This document shows positions 43,051 through 50,751 of a stretch of 51,010 nucleotides of DNA, piece after piece (position 1 is the first letter of the stretch; each line of letters starts with the position of its first letter). The notes under the pieces were generated by a model that searched no databases, had not been told where the DNA came from, and saw nothing but the letters and a program-made list of their open reading frames with translations. Source of the DNA: Verrucomicrobiaceae bacterium (GTDB taxonomy: Bacteria; Verrucomicrobiota; Verrucomicrobiia; Verrucomicrobiales; Verrucomicrobiaceae); assembly GCA_016795375.1 (NCBI GenBank), contig JAEUHJ010000200.1, forward strand, positions 1 to 51,010. The letters run 5' to 3'. The position numbers and the translations under genes are program-made.

Positions 43051-43734
43051 ATGGCCAAAATTCTCGATCTCCAGGCAGAGACCCGCACCCAGTCCGGCAC
43101 CGGTGCCGTCAAGCGCATGCGCAAGGCAGGCAACATCCCCGCCGCCCTCTACGGCCGCAAGGTGAAGCCCTCCAACATCCAGGTGCATGGCAAGACCTTC
43201 TCGAAGCTCCTCGAAGGCAGCGCCTCGGACAACATCCTCGTCTCCCTGAAGATCGCCGGAGTGGAAGACCAGCTCGCCCTCGTGCAGGAAGTGCAGCATG
43301 ACTACCTCCGTGGCGGCATTCTTCACGTTGATTTCCACGCTGTCGCCGCTGACGAGGAGATCCATGCCAACGTCCCCGTCGTCATCGTCGGCGAGGCCAA
43401 GGGAGCGAAGCACGGCGGCCTTGTCGAGGCCATCCATCACGAGATCGAAATCCGCTGCCTGCCGAAAGACCTTCCTGAGTCCATCCAGATCGACGTCTCC
43501 AACCTCGAAATCGACCAGGGCATCCACATCAGCGAGATCAAGTTCCCTGAAGGCGTCACCTGCCGTCTCGGTGGCGATGTCGTCATCGTCATGTGCGAGG
43601 AGCCGAAGGTCGAGGCCGAGCCCGAACCTGCCGCCGCCGCTGCCGCCCCGGCCGCTGGTGCTGCTCCCGCAGCCTCCGCAGCCCCCGCCGCTGCTGCCGG
43701 TGCGAAACCCGCCGCAGCTCCGGCCAAGAAATAA
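43051..43734 (+). CDS. rplY: 50S ribosomal protein L25 (general stress protein Ctc type)
   Basis: 5S-rRNA-binding ribosomal protein of the longer, two-domain Ctc/TL5 form, 227 residues. The N-terminal L25 domain (1-95) contains GTGAVKRMRKAGNIPAALYG and a QEVQHDYLRGGILHVDF strand. The C-terminal beta domain (96-190) has PVVIVGEAKGAKHGGLVEAI and DLPESIQIDVSNLEIDQGIH. A 40-residue tail of Ala, Pro and Lys follows, a low-complexity extension found in several L25 proteins. GAGGA 8 nt before the ATG supports the start. It precedes pth by 12 nt. Confidence 0.95.
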   Translation: MAKILDLQAETRTQSGTGAVKRMRKAGNIPAALYGRKVKPSNIQVHGKTFSKLLEGSASDNILVSLKIAGVEDQLALVQEVQHDYLRGGILHVDFHAVAADEEIHANVPVVIVGEAKGAKHGGLVEAIHHEIEIRCLPKDLPESIQIDVSNLEIDQGIHISEIKFPEGVTCRLGGDVVIVMCEEPKVEAEPEPAAAAAAPAAGAAPAASAAPAAAAGAKPAAAPAKK

Positions 43735-43746
43735 TCCTTCCGCGAT

Positions 43747-44361
43747 GTGGCTTCCGGCGTGGACACAAAGAGCAGCGGCCTGAACACGCCGCGCCTCATT
43801 GTCGGCCTCGGCAATCCCGGCGAAGCCTACTGCGACACCCGCCACAACATTGGATTCATGGTGCTGGACGAAATCGCACGACGCTTCGGAGCCGCCTTCC
43901 GCGAGGAAAAACGCTGGACCGGTCTCGTGGCGAAGTTCGGCGGCGGTCATCTGCTCAAGCCGCTCACCTTCATGAACGACAGCGGCCGTTCCGTCCAGGC
44001 GCTCGGTCATTTTTACAAGACCCCGCCCGCTCAGACGCTCGTCGTTTACGACGACGTCGATCTGCCGCTCGGCCGTCTGCGCTTCCGCACCAGCGGCTCC
44101 GCCGCCGGCCACAACGGCATCCGCTCGCTCATCTCCGCCTTCGGCACGCAGGACTTCCCGCGTTTGAAGGTCGGCATCGCCCCCGCCGGCGGGCGCCCGG
44201 CTGGTGAACGCATGGTCGGTCATGTGCTGGGCAGTTTTCGTGCCGAGGAACGGCCTGCGCTGCAAGCCGTGATCCAGCGTGCCGCCGATGCCGTGCTCGC
44301 CACGCTTGCAAGCGGCCTCGAAGCCGCCATGAATGTCTTCAACCGACAACCTGAACCCTAA
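43747..44361 (+). CDS. pth: peptidyl-tRNA hydrolase
   Basis: Releases tRNA from peptidyl-tRNA that drops off ribosomes. About 200 residues: RLIVGLGNPGEAYCDTRHNI with the catalytic His in TRHNIGF, FMNDSG with the conserved Asn, and VVYDDVDLPLGRLRFR with the Asp. GSAAGHNGIRSL is also present. The start is uncertain: no ATG precedes the domain in frame. GTG 43747 is used here and GTG 43759 would also keep the whole domain. The order rplY-pth is a common arrangement in bacteria. Confidence 0.94.
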   Translation: MASGVDTKSSGLNTPRLIVGLGNPGEAYCDTRHNIGFMVLDEIARRFGAAFREEKRWTGLVAKFGGGHLLKPLTFMNDSGRSVQALGHFYKTPPAQTLVVYDDVDLPLGRLRFRTSGSAAGHNGIRSLISAFGTQDFPRLKVGIAPAGGRPAGERMVGHVLGSFRAEERPALQAVIQRAADAVLATLASGLEAAMNVFNRQPEP

Positions 44362-44376
44362 AACCACAACACCGAC

Positions 44377-44667
44377 ATGACCCGCAAATACGAGGCACTC
44401 ATCGTGCTCGACACCAAAGGCAAGGAAGAAACCATCGACTCCCTCGTGAGCACCATCAGCAAGGACATGGAAAAGTCCGGCCTGAAGCTCGAGCAGATCG
44501 ACAACCTGGGCAAACGCAAGTTCCCCTTCAACCCGCGCCACGTCGAGGCCGGCCACTTCGTGAAGATCCAGTTCGCTGGCGAGACATCCGCCCTGGACGC
44601 CCTCCGCTCCAAGCTGCGCCTCAACGAGAACGTCTATCAGCAGTACTACTTGAAGCGCTGCGCCTAA
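44377..44667 (+). CDS. rpsF: 30S ribosomal protein S6
   Basis: Small-subunit protein that binds 16S rRNA together with S18. The 96 residues read MTRKYEALIVLDTKGKEETI at the N-terminus and end with LRLNENVYQQYYLKRCA, both typical. It starts 15 nt after pth. In most bacteria rpsF is followed by ssb or rpsR and rplI; here the run ends with a strong terminator at 44696 and lysC comes from the other strand. Confidence 0.95.
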   Translation: MTRKYEALIVLDTKGKEETIDSLVSTISKDMEKSGLKLEQIDNLGKRKFPFNPRHVEAGHFVKIQFAGETSALDALRSKLRLNENVYQQYYLKRCA

Positions 44668-44695
44668 GCCGCCCTGACTGCATTGATTCCCCCCT

Positions 44696-44732
44696 CCCCG
44701 GTTCCGCCGCATGCGGACCGGGGTTTTGTTTT
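44696..44732 (+). terminator. intrinsic terminator after rpsF
   Basis: CCCCGG (44696-44701) and TCCGC (44703-44707) pair with GCGGA (44713-44717) and CCGGGG (44718-44723), with a single bulged T and a 5-nt loop, followed by TTTTGTTTT (44724-44732). It ends the prs-rplY-pth-rpsF run 28 nt after the rpsF stop. Confidence 0.88.
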
Positions 44733-44733
44733 G

Positions 44734-44784
44734 AAAAACAGCCCTGTTCCTGCGTAACAGGGTCTTGTTGCACAGCAACAAGAC
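44734..44784 (-). terminator. double-hairpin terminator after lysC
   Basis: Read on the minus strand, a perfect 10-bp stem (44775-44784 with 44762-44771, loop of 3) is followed immediately by a second stem, CCCTGTT/AACAGGG (44756-44762 with 44742-44748; base 44762 is shared with the first stem), and then CTGTTTTTC (T-run 44738-44734). The lysC stop at 44792 is 7 nt before the first stem. The two stems compete for one base pair, so they may form alternately. Confidence 0.75.
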
Positions 44785-44791
44785 TGCTTTA

Positions 44792-46015
44792 TCACGCGTC
44801 CAGTCCGAACGCCGTGTGAACGACGCGCGCGGCATTCTCGACCTCGGTCTCTTCCACGATCACAGCCGTCTTGATCTCGCTGGTGGAGATCATCTGGATG
44901 TTGATCTTCGCGTCTGCGAGCGCCTTGAACATCTTCGCCGCGACGCCGCTATGACTGCGCATGCCGATGCCGACGACGCTGACCTTGGCGATGCCGCCCT
45001 GCGTGCGCAGGGTGGCCTTGTCGCCGAGATTGGGCAGCACCGCCTTCAATGCGGCCTCCGCCTTCGGCAGGTCAGCGGCGCTGAGGGTGAAGGAGATGTC
45101 CGTGATGCCGTCGAAGCTGACGTTCTGCACGATCATGTCGATGGTGATGTTCGCCTGCGTGATGGCGCCGAAGATGGCCGCGCTGATGCCGGGGCGGTCG
45201 GCCACGTCGTCGATGGTGACCTTGGCCTGGTTGCGTTCGAGGGACACGCCGCGGACGACGACGGACTCCATGCCGGGGGTTTCTTCTTTCACGATGGTTC
45301 CTGGGTTGTGGTTCATGCTGCTGCGCACTTCAAAGCGCACGCCAAATTTGTTCGCGAACTCGACTGAGCGGCTCTGCATCACCTTCGAGCCGGAGGAGGC
45401 CATTTCGAGCATCTCCTCGTAGCTGATCTCGTCGATCTTCCGCGCCGTCTTCACCACGCGCGGATCGCAGGTGTACACACCGTCCACGTCGGTGTAGATC
45501 TGGCAGAGGTCGGCCTTGATCGCTGCTGCCATCGCGATGGCGGTCAAATCGCTGCCGCCGCGGCCCAGCGTGGTGATCTCGCCGCTCGCCGTCTCGCCCT
45601 GGAAGCCGGCGAGCATGACGATGTTGCCGTCATCAAGCATCTTGTGCACCGCGTCGGGCGTGATGTTGACGATGCGCGCCTTGGTATGCACGCGATCCGT
45701 CGAAATGCCGGCCTGCGCACCAGTGAGGGACACTGCCTTGCCGCCGAGAGCGTTGATGGCCATCGCCGTCAGCGCGATCGTGGTCTGCTCGCCGGTGGCG
45801 AGCAGCACGTCCATCTCACGCTCGACGGGTTCGCATTCCGGGGAGACCTCCCTGGCCAGTTTGATGAGCGTGTCGGTGACGCCGGACATGGCGGAGACGA
45901 CGGCGACGACCTGGTTGCCCGCGCGCTGCGTTTCCAAAATGCGCCGCGCACAGTTGCGGATGCGTTCCGGGTTGCCGACGGACGTGCCGCCATATTTCTG
46001 GACGATGAGGGCCAT
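44792..46015 (-). CDS. lysC: aspartate kinase
   Basis: First enzyme of the aspartate pathway (Lys, Thr, Met, diaminopimelate), phosphorylating L-aspartate. The 407 residues are of the monofunctional LysC class. The kinase domain starts MALIVQKYGGTSVGNPERIR and contains AGFQGETASGEITTLGRGGS and YTDVDGVYTCDPR. Two ACT domains occupy about 265-407 (VTIDDVADRPGISAAIFGAI; VSVVGIGMRSHSGVAAKMFK) and would bind Lys or Thr for feedback control. ATG 46015 matches the family start; the frame is open 336 nt further upstream through non-conserved residues. It may be the last gene of a minus-strand run, 65 nt after the pseudouridine synthase. Confidence 0.95.
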   Translation of the reverse strand: MALIVQKYGGTSVGNPERIRNCARRILETQRAGNQVVAVVSAMSGVTDTLIKLAREVSPECEPVEREMDVLLATGEQTTIALTAMAINALGGKAVSLTGAQAGISTDRVHTKARIVNITPDAVHKMLDDGNIVMLAGFQGETASGEITTLGRGGSDLTAIAMAAAIKADLCQIYTDVDGVYTCDPRVVKTARKIDEISYEEMLEMASSGSKVMQSRSVEFANKFGVRFEVRSSMNHNPGTIVKEETPGMESVVVRGVSLERNQAKVTIDDVADRPGISAAIFGAITQANITIDMIVQNVSFDGITDISFTLSAADLPKAEAALKAVLPNLGDKATLRTQGGIAKVSVVGIGMRSHSGVAAKMFKALADAKINIQMISTSEIKTAVIVEETEVENAARVVHTAFGLDA

Positions 46016-46080
46016 GCTGGATTGGGAAAGGGCGCGGAAAATGGCATGCCGGGCGGGGTGCGCAAGGGCGGAAATGCCCT

Positions 46081-46650
46081 TCAAACATCCAGCGCCAACT
46101 GCTGTTCCCGGTTCAGCTCCCGCCACTGCCCGGGCTCCAAGCCCAGATCGACCAGTTTCAGGCCGCCGATGCTCACGCGCACGAGTCGCAACGTGGGAAA
46201 TCCCACCGTAGCGGTCATGCGGCGCACCTGCCGGTTCTTGCCCTCGGTCAGCGTGAGTTCGAGCCAGCTTGTCGGAATGTTTTTGCGGAAACGGATCGGT
46301 GGATTGCGTGGTGGATGCACCGGTTCGGCCTCCAGACGTCGCGCCTGGCATGGCAGCGTGCGGAATTCCTTCAAATCGACGCCAGAGCGCAGTTTCCGCA
46401 GCGCTTCATCACTGATCTCGCCTTCGACCTGCGCGTGATAGCTGCGGGGATGCGCATGACGCGGATTGAGCAGGCGGTCGTTCCACTTCGCCTCGTCGCT
46501 GAGCAGCAGCAGGCCTTCCGAATCGCGATCCAGCCGTCCGATCGCATAAACACGCGGTGGAAAACCAAACTCGGCCAGCGTGCGATGCGATGGATGCTCC
46601 TGCGTGAACTGCGAGAGCACGTCGAAGGGCTTGTGAAACGCCAGCAGCAT
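46081..46650 (-). CDS. RsuA/RluE-family rRNA pseudouridine synthase
   Basis: A 189-residue pseudouridine synthase without an N-terminal S4 domain, as in RluE (23S rRNA position 2457 in E. coli). Catalytic D41 is in the motif GRLDRDSEGLLLLSD. The family C-terminal motif EGKNRQVRRMTATVGFPTLR and the strand LVRVSIGGLKLVDLGLEPGQ follow. ATG 46650 overlaps the zinc-ribbon gene stop in TGATG, so translation is coupled. The target site in rRNA is inferred from size only. Confidence 0.9.
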   Translation of the reverse strand: MLLAFHKPFDVLSQFTQEHPSHRTLAEFGFPPRVYAIGRLDRDSEGLLLLSDEAKWNDRLLNPRHAHPRSYHAQVEGEISDEALRKLRSGVDLKEFRTLPCQARRLEAEPVHPPRNPPIRFRKNIPTSWLELTLTEGKNRQVRRMTATVGFPTLRLVRVSIGGLKLVDLGLEPGQWRELNREQQLALDV

Positions 46651-47180
46651 CACTTCTGCCTCAATCCTTCAAGCTGGCGCTCCAGTTCATCACGTTTGCG
46701 CCGGTAGTCCTCCGTTCTTGGAGACCCGCCGCCCCCGGCAGCGCGCATGAGCATGCTCACCAGAGCGATGATTCCGATCAGCACAAAGCCGCCGCCGGCA
46801 ATCTGGAAGATAAGCGGAGCTCCAGCCTCGGTGGCAAAGAACAATCCACACGAAGTAAAAATGAGCATGAAAACGATGCCCACGCATCCACCCGCAGTCC
46901 GCATTCCGGGCGAGGCGTGCTTCGACATCTCCTCCATGCGTTCCGGCGCATGATCACGGTCCAGCCTCTCGATCTCGTTCTGCACCGTGAGCACTTCGAG
47001 ACTTTCAGCCATCTTGCCGGTGTTCTCGGCGATCTTGGCGACTTCCTCGGTGAAGACCGATGAATCCGTGCGCTTCACCTCCAGGCTGCTCTGGCAGAAC
47101 TGGCAGGTGACGAAGCGCGTGTTTTCAGCCACTTGAAGCGGCGCGCCGCAATGATTGCAACGGACGGAGAGCGTTTCCAT
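46650..47180 (-). CDS. zinc-ribbon membrane protein, function unknown
   Basis: A 176-residue protein with an N-terminal zinc ribbon (C8-x2-C11 and C26-x2-C29 in RCNHCG and TCQFCQ), a charged, probably coiled middle (about 45-95), two transmembrane helices (GGCVGIVFMLIFTSCGLFFA and IAGGGFVLIGIIALVSMLM) and a basic C-terminal helix (DYRRKRDELERQLEGLRQK). Similar zinc-ribbon membrane proteins are widespread and uncharacterised. It starts 10 nt after the acyltransferase stop and overlaps the pseudouridine synthase start. ATG 47180 puts the ribbon at the N-terminus. Confidence 0.8.
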   Translation of the reverse strand: METLSVRCNHCGAPLQVAENTRFVTCQFCQSSLEVKRTDSSVFTEEVAKIAENTGKMAESLEVLTVQNEIERLDRDHAPERMEEMSKHASPGMRTAGGCVGIVFMLIFTSCGLFFATEAGAPLIFQIAGGGFVLIGIIALVSMLMRAAGGGGSPRTEDYRRKRDELERQLEGLRQK

Positions 47181-47190
47181 GCTGCGGAGG

Positions 47191-47850
47191 CTAGCGGGCG
47201 CGCCGGAGATTTTCAAGACTGGTTCCAAACCGCATCACTTCTTCCAGCGCGAGCCGATGCCGCTCAAACTCCTCCTCCGTCATGCGTCGCGGAACATGAT
47301 GCGGCCTGTCAAAGACCAGCGTGATCTTCGCGAACGGCAGCGGCAGCAGGAACTCATCCCAGGTCTTGAACTTGAGCGCGTGGCTGTAATGCAGGTGCAC
47401 CGGGATGACCGGCGCGCCCGTGAGTTGGGCGAGCTTGATGATGCCGGGCTGCACGCGATGCAGCGGCCCGCGCGGACCGTCGGGCGTGATGCCGATCTCG
47501 TAGCCTTCGTTGGATTTTTTTGCCAGGGCGATGAGCGCGCTCATGCCCTTCTCCGGCTTCGAGCTCGATCCACGCTCCGCCTCGATGCCGAAACTCCCGC
47601 AGACGTCGGCGATGATCTGGCCGTCACCGCTCGGGCTCGTCAATATGGTGCCGGGCACATGCGCGAACCATTCGTGATGCAGCCACGGGATGAGAAACAT
47701 GCGGTTGTGCCAGAAGGACCAGATCCAGCCGCGGCGCTTCGCATCAAACACACCGGCGTCATCACGAATCTCCCAGCGCAGCGTCATCCCGATGGCGCGC
47801 ATGATCCATGCGATGATTTTGCCTGCGGATTTGATGCGGATTTTTGCCAT
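47191..47850 (-). CDS. lysophospholipid acyltransferase-like protein (DUF374)
   Basis: A 219-residue protein of the DUF374 family, related to LpxL/PlsC acyltransferases. WSFWHNRMFLIPWLHH carries the HxxxxE/D-like first motif region, and ITPDGPRGPLHRVQPGIIKL is the hallmark DGPRGP segment. The N-terminus is basic with one weak hydrophobic helix, suggesting association with the inner membrane. Family members are thought to acylate lipid A or glycerophospholipids; the substrate here is unknown. It is 39 nt after the phosphatase gene and 10 nt before the zinc-ribbon gene, likely in one transcription unit. Confidence 0.88.
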   Translation of the reverse strand: MAKIRIKSAGKIIAWIMRAIGMTLRWEIRDDAGVFDAKRRGWIWSFWHNRMFLIPWLHHEWFAHVPGTILTSPSGDGQIIADVCGSFGIEAERGSSSKPEKGMSALIALAKKSNEGYEIGITPDGPRGPLHRVQPGIIKLAQLTGAPVIPVHLHYSHALKFKTWDEFLLPLPFAKITLVFDRPHHVPRRMTEEEFERHRLALEEVMRFGTSLENLRRAR

Positions 47851-47889
47851 GAACCCCCATCCTTGGCGTGATCCGCAGGCGCGGCAACC

Positions 47890-49563
47890 TCATGGCAGTT
47901 TTTTTGTCAGTTCGATCACCGACCTGCCGCCTTCACAGCGGAAATCAACATGGTCGAAAATCTCGCGGATAGCATGCAGCCCAAGCCCGCCAATGCGCCG
48001 ACCAGGCGAGGGCGAGGCGACGAATTTCTCAAAATCCCCGTTCGTGAGGCCTTCACCCTGGTGTTCGATGATAATGCGCACCGAGCCAGCAGCCGGTTCG
48101 ACGCGGCAGCAGGCGGGGCGCTCCCCGTCCGCGGAGCAATAGGCGTATTTGCAGATGTTGCTCATCACCTCGTCACAGCCGAGCACGATGAGGCCGCTGA
48201 CAGCTTCCGGCAGCGCAAGCCAGGCCGCCCAGGAGTCGATGAACTCACGCACAAGGCGCAGCGTCTCGGGCTGGCAGCTCAGATCAATCTTCGCAGGTGG
48301 TGGCGCGGCATGATCCGTGATCGTCAGCACAGTCGCGTCATCCTGATAAGCCGCGCCGTGGGCGAATGCGCGCCATTCATCGACGAGGCCCTGGAGAAAA
48401 TCATCGCCGCCGCGCGCCCGATGGAGGGCGGCGGCGAAAGCCTGGTCCTCGAAATGCTCCCCGGCCTGGTTCTTCACCTCCAAAATGCCGTCGGTGAAGA
48501 TCATCCAGCGGCGTCCGGCGCCCGGCGGCAGCACGCATTCCTCATAACGGGCGGCGCGGGAGATGCCGAGCGGCGCGTTCCCCGGCGCGGCGACTTCCTG
48601 CCACGTCCTGCCGTTGAAAACCTGCGCGCCGGGCAGGCCGGCGCAGCACAGCGTCACGCGGCGTGTTTTCGGACTGAACAGCATCGCGTTGATGGCGATG
48701 AAACGCCCCGCCTTCATCACGTCGCAAAGCTTCCGATTCAGCGCCGCCATCCATCCGGCAAGGCTCATCGAAACGCACAGATGCGCGGTGGAGGCGATCA
48801 ACGTGGTGCTCCGCGCCATGTCGAGCGCCGCAGGCAGGCCCTTGCCGCACACATCTCCGACTCCGAGCAGGATTTTGCCGTCGTCGATCTGGTGCCAGAA
48901 GTAAAAATCGCCGCCAACCTCGCTCGCCGGCTCATAAAAACTCTCCACGGCGATGTCGCCCAGACGCGCCTGCGGCGCCGGCAGGAAGGAGTTCTGGATT
49001 TCCTTCGCCAGCGTGAGCTGCTGGCGTGTCTCAGCCTCCTGGATGGCCTTTTTCTGCGATTCGAGACGCGACAAGGTCACCGCGATGAGACTGCCGAAGG
49101 TCTCGAACACCTCCACATCCTCCACGTTGAAAGCACCGCCTCGATTTGGATTGATCGCCTGCATCACACCGAGGCAATGCTCGCCATCGAGCAACGGGAT
49201 CGTGACCATCGCCCGGGCGACAAGCTCGCTTTTGATGGCCTTCGGGCGGAAGTGCCGCGGATCATTGAGCGCGTCCTCGATGTTGACGGCTGTCTTCGTC
49301 GCATAGACATCCCCGGCGATCCCCTTCCCTTTCGGCACGCGGACCCCCGTCGCGTTGATCGCGTCCATGGTTGAGCGGATCAGCAGATCCTCATCCGGCC
49401 CGTCCGGCAGGAGAATGGAGCACACCTCGCAGTCCATCACCTCACGCGACTGCATGAGGATGTGATCCACGAGGTCGTCGAGGTCCCGGGTGCTGCTCAG
49501 GCGGCGCGCCACGTCGATGAGCACGTTCTGGCGTGAGGCGATGGGCTGCGGGATTGCGCTCAT
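47890..49563 (-). CDS. GAF - PP2C (SpoIIE/RsbU) phosphatase - HATPase (RsbW-like) regulator
   Basis: A 557-residue cytoplasmic signalling protein with three parts. A GAF domain (about 12-165) is the likely ligand sensor. A short coiled linker (ESQKKAIQEAETRQQLTLAK) leads to a SpoIIE-type PP2C phosphatase (about 195-415), with metal-binding Asp in EVGGDFY (D219) and GDVCGKG (D237). A HATPase_c_2 domain follows (about 425-557) with GCDEVMSNICKYAY and GGLGLHAIREIFDH, as in anti-sigma kinases of the RsbW/SpoIIAB type. It therefore has both phosphatase and kinase modules for a STAS protein, encoded 6 nt upstream. The sigma factor or other target is not evident. Confidence 0.9.
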   Translation of the reverse strand: MSAIPQPIASRQNVLIDVARRLSSTRDLDDLVDHILMQSREVMDCEVCSILLPDGPDEDLLIRSTMDAINATGVRVPKGKGIAGDVYATKTAVNIEDALNDPRHFRPKAIKSELVARAMVTIPLLDGEHCLGVMQAINPNRGGAFNVEDVEVFETFGSLIAVTLSRLESQKKAIQEAETRQQLTLAKEIQNSFLPAPQARLGDIAVESFYEPASEVGGDFYFWHQIDDGKILLGVGDVCGKGLPAALDMARSTTLIASTAHLCVSMSLAGWMAALNRKLCDVMKAGRFIAINAMLFSPKTRRVTLCCAGLPGAQVFNGRTWQEVAAPGNAPLGISRAARYEECVLPPGAGRRWMIFTDGILEVKNQAGEHFEDQAFAAALHRARGGDDFLQGLVDEWRAFAHGAAYQDDATVLTITDHAAPPPAKIDLSCQPETLRLVREFIDSWAAWLALPEAVSGLIVLGCDEVMSNICKYAYCSADGERPACCRVEPAAGSVRIIIEHQGEGLTNGDFEKFVASPSPGRRIGGLGLHAIREIFDHVDFRCEGGRSVIELTKKLP

Positions 49564-49569
49564 GTCACG

Positions 49570-49911
49570 TCAGTTGACCTGGGCGGCGTTCAGCGCGTCC
49601 TCCACCGTTGGCAGCGTGGTGATGAAATCACCGAGCCTGACGATCTTGAACGAGGCCTCGACACGTCCCTGGATGCCGGTGAGGACGAGCTCCGTGCCAG
49701 CGCCGCTCGCATGTTGGTAATACTCGACCACCACGGCCCACACGGGCGTGTTCACAAAGGTGACCCTCGAGAAGTCGATGATGAGCCGGCGGATCTTCGC
49801 CGCCATCTGCTCCCGCACGATTTGCTGAAACTCAGGCACCGTCGCGAGGTCAGCCTCTCCCTCGAGTTCGATGACGGCGGCGTTGGGATGGATGCAGAGC
49901 GTGGGTTTCAT
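49570..49911 (-). CDS. STAS-domain protein (anti-sigma-factor antagonist-like)
   Basis: A 113-residue single STAS domain resembling SpoIIAA/RsbV. The order AVIELEGEADLATVPEFQQI, LIIDFSRVTFVNTPVWAVVV and LVLTGIQGRVEASFKIVRLG follows the family. At the phosphorylation loop the usual DSSG is replaced by N54-T55-P56-V57; by alignment the phospho-serine position is Pro, with Thr55 next to it. It is the first gene of the minus-strand run and is followed after 6 nt by the phosphatase/kinase gene. It could be an unphosphorylatable partner, or Thr55 could take the phosphate. Confidence 0.88.
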   Translation of the reverse strand: MKPTLCIHPNAAVIELEGEADLATVPEFQQIVREQMAAKIRRLIIDFSRVTFVNTPVWAVVVEYYQHASGAGTELVLTGIQGRVEASFKIVRLGDFITTLPTVEDALNAAQVN

Positions 49912-49991
49912 GGAGGCGGGTCGGCGGTCTCAAGAACTGGCCTGCCCTGAGAGGAGCAACCAAAACAATCGCAGCCGGTGAAAAACAGTCG

Positions 49992-50444
49992 TCATAGCGG
50001 CACCACGAGCCCCTCTGCCACGGCGAGTTTCTCCTGATTTGCATCAAAGGTCAGGAACTCCGTGACGCCAAGATGCAGTGCGGTGGCCACTTGCAGGATG
50101 TCCGCCAGCCGATGCCCCGCCGCAGGCGTGTGGGCGCCGCTCAATGCCTCCGCCCTCTGATGCACAGCAGACCAATCCACCGGCATCATCGTGAGCAGGC
50201 CCGCGTTGAGATCGGCCTGCATATCATTGAGCATCTGTTGCCCTTCGGTCTGCGTAAAACCCCTGCTCAGGTCGTTACGGTGCAGCCAAATTTGCAGCCT
50301 TACCGATTGGCGGTATTCCAGCAGCAGCAAGCTCGACACTGGCAATGCTCCGTTCAATTGGGCCATGAATTGATCGGCGCGGCAGGAGTTGCCCTGAGCC
50401 TGATACAGGGCGCAGAGAAAAGAGGTGTCTGGAAAGCAGCTCAT
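49992..50444 (-). CDS. vapC: PIN-domain ribonuclease toxin (VapC-like)
   Basis: A 150-residue PIN-domain protein. Acidic residues expected in the active site are visible: D6 in PDTSFLCALYQ, a central Glu in LLLLEYRQSV, Asp in LADILQVATALHLG and Asp in FLTFDANQEKL. VapC toxins cleave tRNA or rRNA when freed from antitoxin. The start at ATG 50444 overlaps the antitoxin stop by 4 nt (ATGA). The protein is somewhat longer than the usual 130-140 residues. It is transcribed second, after the antitoxin. Confidence 0.9.
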   Translation of the reverse strand: MSCFPDTSFLCALYQAQGNSCRADQFMAQLNGALPVSSLLLLEYRQSVRLQIWLHRNDLSRGFTQTEGQQMLNDMQADLNAGLLTMMPVDWSAVHQRAEALSGAHTPAAGHRLADILQVATALHLGVTEFLTFDANQEKLAVAEGLVVPL

Positions 50445-50698
50445 CCTTCTTCTCCGTGGAGTTCATCCGCTCGCATGGCCGCCACTTCCTGCTCGCTGAA
50501 CACACGATCGCCCCAGATGGCCCGCCTGCGTGCCGCGAAGTCGGGCTTTACAGGCTGCGTTGCAGAATCAGAACGCCATGCCCGGAGCAGCCCGATGGGC
50601 TGCCCCCGTTTCTCAATGCGGATATCCTCCCCCTCCAAAAGCCACGCTTCAAGCATCGAGAAAGAGTTGCGCAAATCCCGAACAGTGACTGTTTTCAT
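50441..50698 (-). CDS. antitoxin, Phd/YefM-like (VapB role)
   Basis: An 85-residue protein with an N-terminal DNA-binding region MKTVTVRDLRNSFSMLEAWL that resembles the Phd/YefM fold, RIEKRGQPIGLLRAW in the following strand, and an acidic C-terminal tail (FSEQEVAAMRADELHGEEG) expected to wrap the toxin. ATG 50698 is chosen over the in-frame start at 50722, because the latter lies inside the palindromic operator. The stop overlaps the toxin start. Repression of its own promoter through the palindrome at 50702-50720 is likely. Confidence 0.85.
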   Translation of the reverse strand: MKTVTVRDLRNSFSMLEAWLLEGEDIRIEKRGQPIGLLRAWRSDSATQPVKPDFAARRRAIWGDRVFSEQEVAAMRADELHGEEG

Positions 50699-50701
50699 GA
50701 C

Positions 50702-50720
50702 GTGGACAAATAATGTCCAC
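50702..50720. promoter_or_regulatory. palindromic operator of the toxin-antitoxin operon
   Basis: GTGGACA (50702-50708) and TGTCCAC (50714-50720) are a perfect 7-bp inverted repeat with a 5-bp AT centre, ending 3 bp before the antitoxin ATG. It overlaps the presumed -10, so bound antitoxin would block RNA polymerase. Confidence 0.7.
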
Positions 50721-50735
50721 ATCGACCAGCGTCAA
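50707..50735 (-). promoter_or_regulatory. toxin-antitoxin promoter candidate
   Basis: On the minus strand TTGACG (50735-50730) is a good -35 and TATTTG (50712-50707), 17 nt later, a modest -10. Transcription would begin within a few bases of the ATG at 50698, giving an almost leaderless mRNA. Confidence 0.45.
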
Positions 50736-50751
50736 GATTTCCATGCAGACT

